Under the pieces are notes generated by a model. That model saw nothing but the letters and a program-made list of their open reading frames with translations, did no database searches and was not told where the DNA came from. From positions 372,001 to 436,000 of the forward strand of contig NZ_JAHHZM010000004.1 of the NCBI RefSeq assembly GCF_018642165.1: a DNA stretch of 64,000 bases. The letters run 5' to 3'. Origin of the DNA: Echinicola shivajiensis. GTDB taxonomy: Bacteria; Bacteroidota; Bacteroidia; Cytophagales; Cyclobacteriaceae. The position numbers were made by a program, and so were the translations under genes. Every line of letters starts with the position of its first letter. The first letter of the stretch is position 1. Shown piece after piece: positions 17,350 through 27,000 of the stretch.

Positions 17350-17911
17350 TGATGCTCCTTTCTTTTAATTGTAATTGGGCAATTTTCTGTTTGAGTAGGG
17401 CTCTTGCTCTGCTCAATTGCGATTTGGAAGTATTTTCGGTGATTCCCAAAAGCTCGCTGATTTCTGCATGTGCATAACCTTCAATCGCATAAAGGTTAAA
17501 TACTGTCTTATAGCCTATAGGTAATTCTCCGATCATTTCCATAAGTTCGTTGGCTTCCAAGTCCACAAATTCATATTGTGTGTTACTGGAAACCAAGTCA
17601 TGCTCTAGGTGGACTTCCATTGATAATTTTTGATTCTTCCTCAGGGTCAGTAGGGACTGGGTAACCATTATGCGTTTCATCCAGCCTTCAAAACTGCCTT
17701 TGTGCTCATACTGAGTAAGCTTATCAAAAATTTTCATAAAGCCTTCTATCATCACGTCTTCCGCCATGTCCCGATCTTTAATATAGCGACGGCAGATCAC
17801 CAAAAACTTTCCAGCATACTGATCATACAGTTGCTTTTGGGCATTTCTGTTTCCCTTCAAGCAACCTTTGATGATGTCAGCTTCTGTTGTAAAAGTTTTT
17901 CTTATAAACAT
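17342..17911 (-). CDS. ECF-type RNA polymerase sigma factor
   Basis: A 189-residue sigma-70 family protein of group 4. Region 2 (about 14-85) shows NAQKQLYDQYAGKF, YIKDRDMAEDVMIEGFMKIF and GSFEGWMKRI. Region 4 (about 125-178) shows IGELPIGYKTVFNLYAIEGY, HAEISELLGI and SKSQLSRARALLKQK, the helix-turn-helix that reads -35 elements. It directs RNA polymerase to a small regulon, probably including this operon. Its 3' end overlaps the anti-sigma-like gene by 8 bases, and two paralogous barrel genes follow, so an envelope-stress or surface-sensing role is inferred. Confidence 0.93.
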   Translation of the reverse strand: MFIRKTFTTEADIIKGCLKGNRNAQKQLYDQYAGKFLVICRRYIKDRDMAEDVMIEGFMKIFDKLTQYEHKGSFEGWMKRIMVTQSLLTLRKNQKLSMEVHLEHDLVSSNTQYEFVDLEANELMEMIGELPIGYKTVFNLYAIEGYAHAEISELLGITENTSKSQLSRARALLKQKIAQLQLKERSING

Positions 17912-18240
17912 GATGTTTGGTATTCCTTCGACATTGTTTGTTAATATAGGTCTAAGGGAATCCGCATAGTGACTTGTACCTGTGAAAGAACAAACTCAAT
18001 CTGCGGGTTTCAATAAGGTAGATACAATTTACGCAAAAAGGGTTGCACGGAGTAGTGAAAAAAAGCAGTAAAGTTTTAGCGGATTGTTGTAACTGGTTGA
18101 TTTTCTTTTTGTTTTGATGGTTTCTTCTGTCCGTTACTTCATAATCCAGGTTAAAATGTGCAACTGATTCAACTGATGGGCAAAGAAAAAGAGCATCCTG
18201 AATAAATCGGAATGCTCTTCTAAATAGCTATGGATGAATA
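17912..18240. other. 329-base gap upstream of the sigma operon
   Basis: No gene is seen on either strand. It holds the terminator of the lipoprotein gene (18185-18220) and must contain the sigma-operon promoter, but no good TAnnTTTG match was found, consistent with an alternative (autoregulated) promoter. That last point is inference. Confidence 0.4.
18185..18220 (-). terminator. Terminator of the carboxypeptidase-like-domain lipoprotein gene
   Basis: On the minus strand AGAGCATTCC and GGATGCTCT form a stem (one bulge) followed by a T run, 20 bases after the stop. Confidence 0.75.
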
Positions 18241-18723
18241 TCAATAAGCCGCTTTATAATTGATGAGAATTTCCATATTTGACCATTCTCCATCCAACAC
18301 TTCCACAGGTTGTATGAAGGTGTCTAGGTCAAATACATTGGCAAAATATCCACCTTCTTCTACCGTGAACACGGAATAGGTGCCCGGCGGAAGGCCAATA
18401 ACAAAACTGCCATCTTCCTCAGTCTCAATTTCTGCGACCATAGGAGTTTCTATTTCAGAAAACAGTAAGTCTCCCATTTTTGCTTCATTGATATGGGTAC
18501 GCTCATATATTCTTATTTTTCTTTTTACCTTTTCCCTAGGAGGTTTCTCGGGGACGGTATTACCATCTGATATGGTCGGCATTAAATTACCTTCCACCCA
18601 GTATACTTGGCCTATGATTCCCTGGGTATCCACTCTCTGTGCCTTGCATCCGAAAAAAAATGAAGCTAGGCCAAAGGCTAAAAATGAATAGGCCATTGTT
18701 CTTAAAATCTGCTTAGTTTTCAT
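18241..18723 (-). CDS. Small lipoprotein with carboxypeptidase-regulatory-like fold
   Basis: A 160-residue exported lipoprotein; the signal peptide ends in a lipobox-like FFFGC (Cys about 26). The mature domain has the pattern of a carboxypeptidase-regulatory-like/SpaA beta-sandwich: GIIGQVYWVEG at the start, then AEIETEEDGSFVIGLPPGTYSVFTVEEGGYF, where the GxF..LPPGxYxV turn is typical. A Pro/Lys-rich insertion (about 58-72) interrupts the first strands. Such folds usually serve as stabilising or binding modules. Monocistronic; role unknown. Confidence 0.75.
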   Translation of the reverse strand: MKTKQILRTMAYSFLAFGLASFFFGCKAQRVDTQGIIGQVYWVEGNLMPTISDGNTVPEKPPREKVKRKIRIYERTHINEAKMGDLLFSEIETPMVAEIETEEDGSFVIGLPPGTYSVFTVEEGGYFANVFDLDTFIQPVEVLDGEWSNMEILINYKAAY

Positions 18724-18787
18724 GTGTTTTATGTTGTGTAGAATAATGGTAGTTCAATTACTGCCATCATAAATTATGCCTTTATTA

Positions 18788-20188
18788 CTAAATGCCCTGA
18801 AATATTTCAAAGGATTCAAGATAGTTGGGAACTAGGGTGTTCCAGCCATAATTTTGGTTGAGTGTGTGGGCAAAAGCTTCTGCAGATTCCTTTTCACCGT
18901 GAATGATAAAGGTCATCTTGGGTTTTTCCGTGATGCAGTCGGTCCATTTCAAAAGTTCACTTTCATCGGCATGGGCGCTCAGTCCTTCAATATAATAAAT
19001 AGAGGCCTTTACTTCTACATCCAATCCATACATACGGGAGTACTTTTCTCCTTCCAAAAGTTTTCTGCCTCTGGTACCTTCAGCCTGATAGCCGACAAAG
19101 ATAAAGCTATCTTTTTCATGGGGCAGTCGGTTGTATAAGTGGTGAACTATACGGCCTCCAGTAGCCATGCCGCTGGCGGAAATGATAATGGCATCTCCAC
19201 TGAAATGATTCAAAGACATGGATGATTCCTGACTTTGGAAATAATGCAGGTTTTTATGAGAAAAAGGATTGGAATTTTCTTCCTGTAAAGAAGGTCCCAA
19301 CCTATGGTATTGCAAATAATCCATATAAAGTTTCGTGACGTCTATGGCCATAGGACTATCGACATATATTGGGATTTGGGGGATTTTACCTTTTTGCTGA
19401 AGCTTAAATAGGTAGTAAAGAATTAACTGTGTCCTGCCAACAGCAAAAGAGGGAATTACTGAAACGCCCCCTTTTTGGTAAGTGTTATTGATTGCTTCAG
19501 CTAAATTTAATTCGGGTGTGTTTTCTTCATGAAGCCGATTTCCATAGGTGGATTCAATAAATAATATATCCGCCTTGGGAATTCCAATTGGGGGATTTAG
19601 TATAGGATCATTATACCTGCCAAGATCTCCTGAGAATACAATTGTTTTATTATGTGTATCCCCATGCAGTTTGAGTTTTAAAATGGCAGCACCAAGAATA
19701 TGACCTGCATTATATGCTGTTAGGGTGACCCTATCCGTAAGACTTACTTCTGTGTCAAATTTAATCGGATGCAACTGACCAAAAACATTTTCAGCATCTT
19801 CTTTGGTATATAGGGGTTCTGGCTTTTCATGTCTTGAATATCCTTTTTTCTGGGCATATTCCGCTTCCTCCTCTTGAAGTTTACCTGCGTCCATCAGGAG
19901 AATCTTGACCAGGTCTAAACTAGGCTCTGTCAGTATGATCTGCCCCTTGAAACCTTCCTTGACTAACTTTGGAAGATAACCTGAATGGTCAATATGGGCA
20001 TGGGTCAACAAAACCATGTCTATTTTTTCGGGGCTTATGGGGAAATCATCCCAGTTTCTTGTCCGTATTTCTTTGATGCCTTGAAAGAGGCCGCAGTCTA
20101 CCAAAATAGTGCTGTCATCAATCTCCAATAAAAACCGGGATCCTGTTACGGTTTGCGCCCCACCTAAAAATTTTACCCTTACATCCAT
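18788..20188 (-). CDS. Metallo-beta-lactamase-fold beta-CASP ribonuclease (CPSF73-like)
   Basis: A 466-residue predicted zinc-dependent RNA endo/exonuclease. The MBL domain contains THAHIDHSG (H63, H65, D67, H68), further His ligands in AGHILGAA and an FSGDLG acidic ligand. The inserted beta-CASP domain spans about 200-330. The C-terminal RNA-specificity (RMMBL) part has SASGMATGGRIVHHL, GYQAEGTRGRKL, GLSAHADESELLKW and IHGEKESAEAF. Bacterial members of this family process or degrade RNA in the cytosol; the particular target is unknown. Full length, all metal ligands visible. Convergence with nothing; the next minus-strand gene upstream ends in a strong terminator. Confidence 0.92.
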   Translation of the reverse strand: MDVRVKFLGGAQTVTGSRFLLEIDDSTILVDCGLFQGIKEIRTRNWDDFPISPEKIDMVLLTHAHIDHSGYLPKLVKEGFKGQIILTEPSLDLVKILLMDAGKLQEEEAEYAQKKGYSRHEKPEPLYTKEDAENVFGQLHPIKFDTEVSLTDRVTLTAYNAGHILGAAILKLKLHGDTHNKTIVFSGDLGRYNDPILNPPIGIPKADILFIESTYGNRLHEENTPELNLAEAINNTYQKGGVSVIPSFAVGRTQLILYYLFKLQQKGKIPQIPIYVDSPMAIDVTKLYMDYLQYHRLGPSLQEENSNPFSHKNLHYFQSQESSMSLNHFSGDAIIISASGMATGGRIVHHLYNRLPHEKDSFIFVGYQAEGTRGRKLLEGEKYSRMYGLDVEVKASIYYIEGLSAHADESELLKWTDCITEKPKMTFIIHGEKESAEAFAHTLNQNYGWNTLVPNYLESFEIFQGI

Positions 20189-20234
20189 AATGCTAATATC
20201 TTTATATAAGATAGCTAAAAAACAGACAAAAAAG

Positions 20235-20266
20235 AAAAAGCAAGGTAGACCCCTACCTTGCTTTTC
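20235..20266 (-). terminator. Terminator of the PspC gene
   Basis: An 11-12 bp perfect stem (aaagcaaggtag / ctaccttgcttt) is followed on the minus strand by a long T-rich run, about 28 bases after the stop. Confidence 0.85.
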
Positions 20267-20293
20267 TAAAAATTAAATCGACCCATATAAAGT

Positions 20294-22207
20294 TTATTCA
20301 TTCATAAAGAATTCCTGTTTAAATGTTTCCCTGGAGATACTATCTGCTGGTGTGTTTTTATGTTCGCTTTCACAGGTCAGGCATAGCATGCCTTCTTCAT
20401 TGAATACCCAATAGTTTTTATCATTGATATCCTTTAGTTTGTAACCATTGGCATAAACGGTGTTGCGTATCATTGATATTATTGACTTCTCCATGATGAA
20501 GGGCTGGTTATAGGGGATGTAAAGCGTTTGCCATAAATTTTGCCCTCTAAATTTGGCCATAGAAGAAAACTCCAAGGACCTGTTAAAGCTGATAGTAGAA
20601 TCCTGGACATTATAATGGTATTCGATATCCTTGGCGTTCTGGTTCGCTTCCTGCTTGCTTCTACCCTGTGATCTAAATTCTTGGGAAAGATAAGCAATGC
20701 TATCCTTAGTGCCTTTTAGCTCCACATGAACCAGGTCCAGCTCGTTAAGGTCCATTTCATCATCATTGGCACCAATAAGCCATACACTGTTTGGCAGGTC
20801 GAGTTTTGTCTCTAATGAATAGGTCCCCTCACTCTTGAACTGTACAATAGTTTTTGGAATTTGGAAAGCACAAATCATTATGCTGAGTAGCCAGATACCA
20901 AAGGTTACCAGCCCAAATCTGGAATCTATCAAGCTCCTTCTTATCAGTACACTGATTCCCAAAAGCGTGATAACTATTCCAGGGATCAACACTACGGTAC
21001 TTGCTGCGATGGCCAACCAAACGGGAGCCAACTCAGAGATCAATTCTACAGGCACGTTATCAATTAAATGCCTGAAACTTTCATTGGTAAAGAATTCGAA
21101 GTAGGCCCCTAGAAAAGCCAGTGGTGTCAGTGTGATGATCAGACCGATAAAGAATATGATCAGCCCGAAAACCACTCGGATTACGTCAAGAATGAACTTT
21201 CCGAAGGGGCCCAAGGCCTTTCCCAGAGTATCGATTATTTTGCCCAGAAAACGGAAAGGTGCCAACCAAGCTTTTTGGCTTTCAGTTGTGGGTGGGACAT
21301 CTGGAATCTGACGGTTCTGAATAATGGTGCTTTCGATATTGCTCAGTGTAATTTCTCCACCTTTCATCTTTATCCGCTCAGTGATGGACTTGGCCAGAGG
21401 GGTAATTATCCATAGAATCAGGTAGATCACAAAACCGGCGCCGCCAGCAAATATTAATCCAACAAATGCCAGTCTGGCCCATAGGACTTCTATATTGAAA
21501 TAGGCGGCAAGACCACTGCAGACTCCACCAATCACCCTGTCATCAGGGTTTCTGTAGAGCTTCTTGATTTTCTTGTCTTCCGGTTCCTCATAAGAGACAG
21601 GAAGAATTACCCATAGAACAATATAGGCCAATACTGCCCACCAGCCCAAGGAAACTGAGAAGTCCCAATCCCAAGGAAAGAAATCAAAATTGCTAAAGGA
21701 GAACCTCCCACTGAACAACAAAAGAATGGCTACCAATCTGGTCCAAAGAGGGTCAATTGCCAGATAATTGGCAAGGCCTGCACAGACACCGCCAAGAATC
21801 TTGCTTTTTTCCAGCCTAGTCAGTTTCTTATAGCCCTTGCCTGCTCCTGGTTCAGGAGGAGTGATGTATTTGTAAAATTCACTTTCATCCTCTTCATTGG
21901 AAGCATAGCTCTTTTGGTTTTCCAATTCAGGTTCACTTTCCTCCACTGCTTTAAAATCCGCAATGGTTCCCATTTTTTCAATGAGCTTGTCCACATTTTC
22001 AGCAGTGATGACCTGCTTATTGTTTTTGAGATTAGAAAGGAATATTTCTGCAATTCGGTTTTCTATATCCTTGATGATTTCCTGGTTGTCCTCATAATGC
22101 GAGAAGTGCTTGTTGATCGACTCCAGGTATTTCTTCAAGTTGTCATAGCCATCCTCCTCGATATGAAAAAGGATACCGCTGATATTTATGCTGATAGTTT
22201 TTTTCAT
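20294..22207 (-). CDS. PspC-domain membrane protein with two tandem PspC domains
   Basis: A 637-residue inner-membrane protein. The N-terminus (1-115) is soluble and acidic. Two PspC domains follow, at about 129-210 (KILGGVCAGLANYLAIDPLWTR) and 217-275 (RVIGGVCSGLAAYFNIEVLWAR). Further hydrophobic helices (about 335-440) and a C-terminal soluble beta-rich domain (about 455-637) come after. PspC senses or transmits membrane stress in enterobacteria; Bacteroidota members are usually larger and paired with a PadR regulator, as here (4-base gap). The tandem PspC duplication and long periplasmic tail suggest a sensor or stabiliser; mechanism not shown. Confidence 0.9.
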   Translation of the reverse strand: MKKTISINISGILFHIEEDGYDNLKKYLESINKHFSHYEDNQEIIKDIENRIAEIFLSNLKNNKQVITAENVDKLIEKMGTIADFKAVEESEPELENQKSYASNEEDESEFYKYITPPEPGAGKGYKKLTRLEKSKILGGVCAGLANYLAIDPLWTRLVAILLLFSGRFSFSNFDFFPWDWDFSVSLGWWAVLAYIVLWVILPVSYEEPEDKKIKKLYRNPDDRVIGGVCSGLAAYFNIEVLWARLAFVGLIFAGGAGFVIYLILWIITPLAKSITERIKMKGGEITLSNIESTIIQNRQIPDVPPTTESQKAWLAPFRFLGKIIDTLGKALGPFGKFILDVIRVVFGLIIFFIGLIITLTPLAFLGAYFEFFTNESFRHLIDNVPVELISELAPVWLAIAASTVVLIPGIVITLLGISVLIRRSLIDSRFGLVTFGIWLLSIMICAFQIPKTIVQFKSEGTYSLETKLDLPNSVWLIGANDDEMDLNELDLVHVELKGTKDSIAYLSQEFRSQGRSKQEANQNAKDIEYHYNVQDSTISFNRSLEFSSMAKFRGQNLWQTLYIPYNQPFIMEKSIISMIRNTVYANGYKLKDINDKNYWVFNEEGMLCLTCESEHKNTPADSISRETFKQEFFMNE

Positions 22208-22211
22208 GATC

Positions 22212-22541
22212 TTAATTTTTGGAAGTGATTAATGTGGTAGATTGAACCAGGTCAAGCCAGGTTTCATTTAGCTTGCCAAGAAACTCGCTTCCTTCAGGGG
22301 TAATCGAGTAATACTTTCTTGGTGGCCCGGACTCTGATTCTACCCATTTATAGGAAACCAAAGCAGCTGTTTTTAGCCTGTTAAGCAATGGGTAAAGGGT
22401 GCCTTCTACCACTATCAGCTTAGCCTCTGTTAGTTCTTCTATCATGTCAGAGGCGTAAACCTCCCCTCTGGATATGATATGTAGTATGCAGAATTCTAAA
22501 ATTCCTTTGCGCATTTGTACTTGGGTGTTTGATGCTTTCAT
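22212..22541 (-). CDS. PadR family transcriptional regulator
   Basis: A 109-residue winged-helix repressor. Visible family blocks: GILEFCILHIISRGEVYASDMIEEL, then IVVEGTLYPLLNRLKTAALVSYKWVES, the wing SGPPRKYYSITPEG, and a short C-terminal helix for dimerisation. PadR proteins of this small class usually repress their own operon and a neighbouring membrane protein gene in response to phenolics, drugs or membrane stress. It sits 4 bases upstream of the PspC gene, so both are probably one autoregulated unit. No effector can be inferred. Confidence 0.93.
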   Translation of the reverse strand: MKASNTQVQMRKGILEFCILHIISRGEVYASDMIEELTEAKLIVVEGTLYPLLNRLKTAALVSYKWVESESGPPRKYYSITPEGSEFLGKLNETWLDLVQSTTLITSKN

Positions 22542-22651
22542 CTATTCTGATTTTTATAAAGATGAAACAAGAATGATTGATGATTAACCATTGCTATCTC
22601 ATGATTTGCATGATCCATTTAACTTCTCTCTTCTATACCGAAAAATAATAC

Positions 22652-22659
22652 CAAAGTTA
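22652..22659 (-). promoter_or_regulatory. -7 promoter box of padR-pspC
   Basis: The minus strand reads TAACTTTG, an exact TAnnTTTG match, about 110 bases before the padR ATG. No clear -33 partner. Confidence 0.4.
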
Positions 22660-22851
22660 ACTAAGCTACCTTGTAATACATATTTCCTTGTTAAATAAGG
22701 ATTCTTCTTATGTATGGTTTGTGTTGTAAGTGTTTGTTAAATAGTGTTTTAGTGGGGTTTTTGGCCTTTGAAAATACATTGATGGAAATTTTTAGAGTCA
22801 AAAAATATTTTTTTCTATTATTCCAGACTTGCGTTAAAGTGTATATCTAAT

Positions 22852-22881
22852 GAACATGACTTGTTCGGTTGTGAACAGTTC
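22852..22881. promoter_or_regulatory. Cluster of GAACA/TGTTC half-sites
   Basis: Four half-sites (GAACA, TGTTC, GAACA, GTTC) alternate in orientation within 30 bases, with one 15-base imperfect palindrome. It lies about 70 bases upstream of the porV-like gene. A regulator-binding role is possible; no factor is recognised. Confidence 0.3.
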
Positions 22882-22954
22882 TGAGCTGATGATATCAAAC
22901 AGAATTTTAAAAGGGGGATTCGTTTCATATTAATTTATTTTTTACTTTGCATAG

Positions 22955-24082
22955 GTGGAAAAAAACAGAAAAAAAGGTTTTCAGCATTGTTTTTTGGGGC
23001 TGATATTACTTTTGGCTATTGTAGAAGGGAGAGCACAGGGGATTACCCCAAAGTATTCCAATGAATTTATGAATATTGGTGTGGGGGCCAGGGCATTGGG
23101 AATGGGTGGAGCACAGGTGTCAGCCGCAAGGGATGTTACAGCCGCTTACTGGAATCCTGCTGCCCTTTTGGGAATACAGCACAAATATGAATTCTCACTC
23201 ATGCATGCTGAGTATTTTGCCGGCATTGCCAAATACGATTATGCCGGTTTTTCCACCAATATTGAAGAAGACAACCAAATAGCGATTTCACTGATCCGGT
23301 TTGGGGTGGACGATATTCCCGATACCCGTTTTCTGTATGATGCCAATGGCGCACTCAATTATGATAATATCCAGTTTTTCAATGCAGCAGATTATGCGTT
23401 GATGATTTCTTACGCAAGGGATATCAGTGATGTATTTAAGGCGGGGATTAATACAAAAATCATTCATAGGAATGTAGGTAAGTTTGCCAAGGCTTGGGGC
23501 TTTGGCTTTGATGTAGGAGGAATGTTTTTTTTGGAAGAATGGAGGCTGGGAATCATGTTGAAAGATATCACCACGACTTTCAATGCTTGGTCGCATAATG
23601 CGGAAATGGTACGGGAGGTATATGCAGGTACTAATAATGAAGTACCCACCAACACCATAGAACTAACCTTGCCTAGGGCGATAATCAGTTTGTCCAGGGA
23701 ATTGGACATACAAGATATGATCACTTTGCAGGCAGCCTTGGACTTGGATATGACCTTTGACGGGCGTAGAAATACGCTTATCCAAACAGATTTGATGAGT
23801 GTAGATCCAAGATTTGGCTTGGAAATGGGGTATAGAAAGATAGCCTACTTGCGTGGGGGAATCAGCAATTTCCAGTACACAAGAGATTTTGATGGGAAGA
23901 AGTCACTTGCTTATAAACCGAGTTTTGGTCTGGGTGTATTGATCAATGAAAAGGCTGCTATTGACTATGCATTGACGGATATAGGCGGTGGGTCAGAAAC
24001 ACCCTATTCACATGTGTTTAGTCTTAAGGTGAGTCTTGAGCCTTTGGGTGAAGGGTTCAGGCTTTTTAATGGTTGGGATTAA
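22955..24082 (+). CDS. PorV/PorQ family outer-membrane protein
   Basis: A 375-residue outer-membrane barrel of the PorV/PorQ (FadL-like) family. Signal peptide about 1-28 (ending GRAQ), then the family hallmark NIGVGARALGMGGAQVSAARDVTAAYWNPAAL. The rest is strand-rich, ending SLKVSLEPLG. In T9SS, PorV carries cargo to the PorU sortase. This protein lacks the PFLLIAPDAR opening of canonical PorV, so it is more likely a paralogue. The start is GTG (no in-frame ATG precedes the signal peptide) and lies directly after a -7-like box. It is followed 10 bases later by a PorU-like sortase, so the two very likely act together. Confidence 0.88.
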   Translation: MEKNRKKGFQHCFLGLILLLAIVEGRAQGITPKYSNEFMNIGVGARALGMGGAQVSAARDVTAAYWNPAALLGIQHKYEFSLMHAEYFAGIAKYDYAGFSTNIEEDNQIAISLIRFGVDDIPDTRFLYDANGALNYDNIQFFNAADYALMISYARDISDVFKAGINTKIIHRNVGKFAKAWGFGFDVGGMFFLEEWRLGIMLKDITTTFNAWSHNAEMVREVYAGTNNEVPTNTIELTLPRAIISLSRELDIQDMITLQAALDLDMTFDGRRNTLIQTDLMSVDPRFGLEMGYRKIAYLRGGISNFQYTRDFDGKKSLAYKPSFGLGVLINEKAAIDYALTDIGGGSETPYSHVFSLKVSLEPLGEGFRLFNGWD

Positions 24083-24092
24083 AAGCTAATAA

Positions 24093-27000
24093 ATGAATAA
24101 AGTTGTACTAATTTTCATGCTTTTACTGGGGTGGACTCAGGTAGCTTTTGGACAAAGTGAATGGATAAACTTTTCCCAAACCTATTATAAAATAGAAACA
24201 AAGACCAATGGGGTTTACAGGCTAAGTTATACTACGCTGTCTGCATCAGGTATGAATGTCGATGCTATCGACCCCAGAAATATTCAGGTTTTTCATCGCG
24301 GTAAAGAAGTGGCCATATATGTTTATGGACAGGACGATGGCCGATTTGATTCTGGGGATTATATAGAGTTGATTGGAGAAAGGAATGATGGGAGCTCCGA
24401 TGTGAAATTATATCCAGAGCCTGATCAGATGGGCAATCCTTATTATAATAACCACAGTGATGCAACGGCTTTTTTCCTTACTGTTACAAATGGTCAAGCA
24501 GGTAAAAGAGTTCCTAATAGATCAATAAATCCCCTTGCCCCTGAAATCAATTCTTACAGAACTGAGGCAAGCCAAGTTTTTGCAGAACAATATGCATTGG
24601 GGCAAGCTTACTCCCTTGGGATGCACCTTGGGATTTATGATATAGGGCAGGGCTGGTCAGGAAGGGCCGTGACCCGAAACAGTAATATTGATGTAAGTTT
24701 TAGAGATTTGGGCAGTCTGGCCAATTCATCAAATGTTACGTTGGAATTGGGGCTTTTGGGTAGATCGGATGCTCCTCATGAGGTAACACTAATGGTGGGG
24801 CCAAACAGCGATAATCTTAGACTTTTGCAAAGCGTGAGCTTTGGGCCATTTGAAATTTATAAGCTAGAGGCTGATTTGCTGTTCAGTGATATTGGCGCAG
24901 ATGGTAGGTTTGTGGTTCGTGCAACTCCTGTTGGTACAGCAGGCTCTTCTGATAATATTTCCATTAGTTATGCCAAGCTTATTTATGACAGGCAACTGGA
25001 GTCGGCTCCTCTGGGCGAAAGTACAATTTGGGTAGCTCAGGGAGAAAGTAAGGTTAGCTTTCCCCATGAAGGAGATCAATACTTGGCCTATGATGTTTCC
25101 GATGTATATCAGCCCATACGCCTTGAAAAAGTTGAATCAGCGGGGATTAGTAGTTTTCCTGCAGGAGTGAATATAGGTGAAGCAAAGATTTTATTTCAGC
25201 CTGAAAAGAATGCTATTGAACCTAATGTGCTGGAAAAAGTAAAGTTCAGGAATCTAATGGCCCGCAGTGCCAATTATATTATTCTAAGCCATCCAAGTCT
25301 AAGGCAGCCCACTTCTATCAATACTGATCCTGTGAAAGCTTATGCCGCTTACCGGCATTCTCCTGCAGGTGGGGGCTATGATACCTTGATCGTTACAGCC
25401 GAAGAGCTGTATAACCAGTTTAACTATGGTGAAAAGTCTCCTTTGGGTATTAAGGAGTTTTTAAGACAGTTTTCAGCCAAATATAAACCAGAATTCTTGT
25501 TGCTTTTAGGTAGGGCCTATGGGATGTATAATGCGGTCAACTCGGGAGGGGAGCGGTATTTTTATCGTGATAGACCTGATCTTTTTAGTATTCAGGATTT
25601 GGTGCCCACATTTGGTTACCCTTATAATGATAATCGCTTTGTTACTGGTTTCGATCTGGAAGATCCTCTCAAGAAGACCATTGGTGTTGGAAGGATTCCT
25701 GCAAGGACGCCAGAACAGGTCAATGACTATTTAGCAAAAGTAAAGGAAAAGGATGCCTTGGGAGTAAGTGAAGCCTGGCAAAAGGAAATCATACATTTGA
25801 GTGGCGGTTTATCAGCTTTTGAGCTTGAAAGATATTATAATTTTCTGCTCGGCTTTAAGAGTATCGCCGAAAGTGTTTTTTATGGAGGAAATGTTACCAC
25901 CTTTAGAAAGCGTTCAAATACACCTGTTGAACTTATTAATATTTCAGACAAGGTCAATGAAGGTGTCAGTATGGTGACCTTTTTTGGGCATGCGGGCACT
26001 TCTACCACAGATATCGATATAGGGTTCGTAAGTGTGGATGAATTGGGCTATGACAATAAGGGAAGATATCCCTTTTTGCTAATGAATGGCTGTGATGCAG
26101 GTAATGCCTTTGGTGGGGCTTATACTTTTGGCGAGGATTGGATATTGACACCTGATCGTGGTGCTACCAACTTCTTGGCCCATGCCAGTGTAGGTGTTGA
26201 TGTGTATTTGCGAAGATATTCAGAGTCCTTTTACAGGAAAACTTTAGCGGATTCCTCCTTGAATTATAAAGCTATTGGAACCATTAAGTGCGAGGTAGAG
26301 GATTATTTCTATAAGCGATATGGAACTTCGGCCATTAATCAGGCCCATGCCAATCAAATGGTCATGTTGGGAGATCCGGCAGTAAAACTTTTTCCCGCAG
26401 ACAAGGTGGATTATTCCTTGGATGAGAATGAAGTGGTTTTTCAGGATTTCAATGGGGAGGCCATTAACTCCCTTACGGATTCAATAGATCTTTCATTTGT
26501 GGTCAGAAATATTGGTCGGGTAGATTTAGATACGGTGGATTTTAAGATCAGTAGGACACTTCCTGATGGGACAGTAATCCCATTTGATACAGAGGAGCTT
26601 GCTCCAATTTATTATAGGGATACAGTGCATTTTACTGTCCCCAATACTGGATTGGTATCAGCAGGAGATAATGTGTTTACCATTTCTGTGAATTCCCAAA
26701 AGGCGGTTCCAGAGATGACCTTTGCCAATAATACCATAGTGATCAATAAGTTTATTGAATCCAGTGGTACCCAAAATTTAAGCCCTTTGAATTACGCCAT
26801 TCATCATCAACAGCAGGTGGAGCTGATTGCCCAAGTGCCGGGTAAGTCCACTGAGGACCGGGTGCTGGTGATGCAATTGGATGTTTCTCCTGATTTTAAT
26901 TCCTCATGGCGAAAAGAATCCCGAGTGACAACTAGAAATATAGCCACTTGGAAAGAAAGTATTGGGGATAAAGTGAGTGGTTTAGATTCAGTGACTTTTT

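Larger units (their letters stand above)
22542..22954. other. 413-base divergent regulatory region (padR / porV-like)
   Basis: No gene is visible. It contains the padR -7 box at 22652-22659, a direct repeat CATGAT-ttg-CATGAT at 22600-22614 that might serve PadR, a cluster of GAACA/TGTTC half-sites at 22852-22881, and a near-consensus -7 box (TTACTTTG, 22942-22949) directly before the GTG start of the porV-like gene. Confidence 0.45.
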
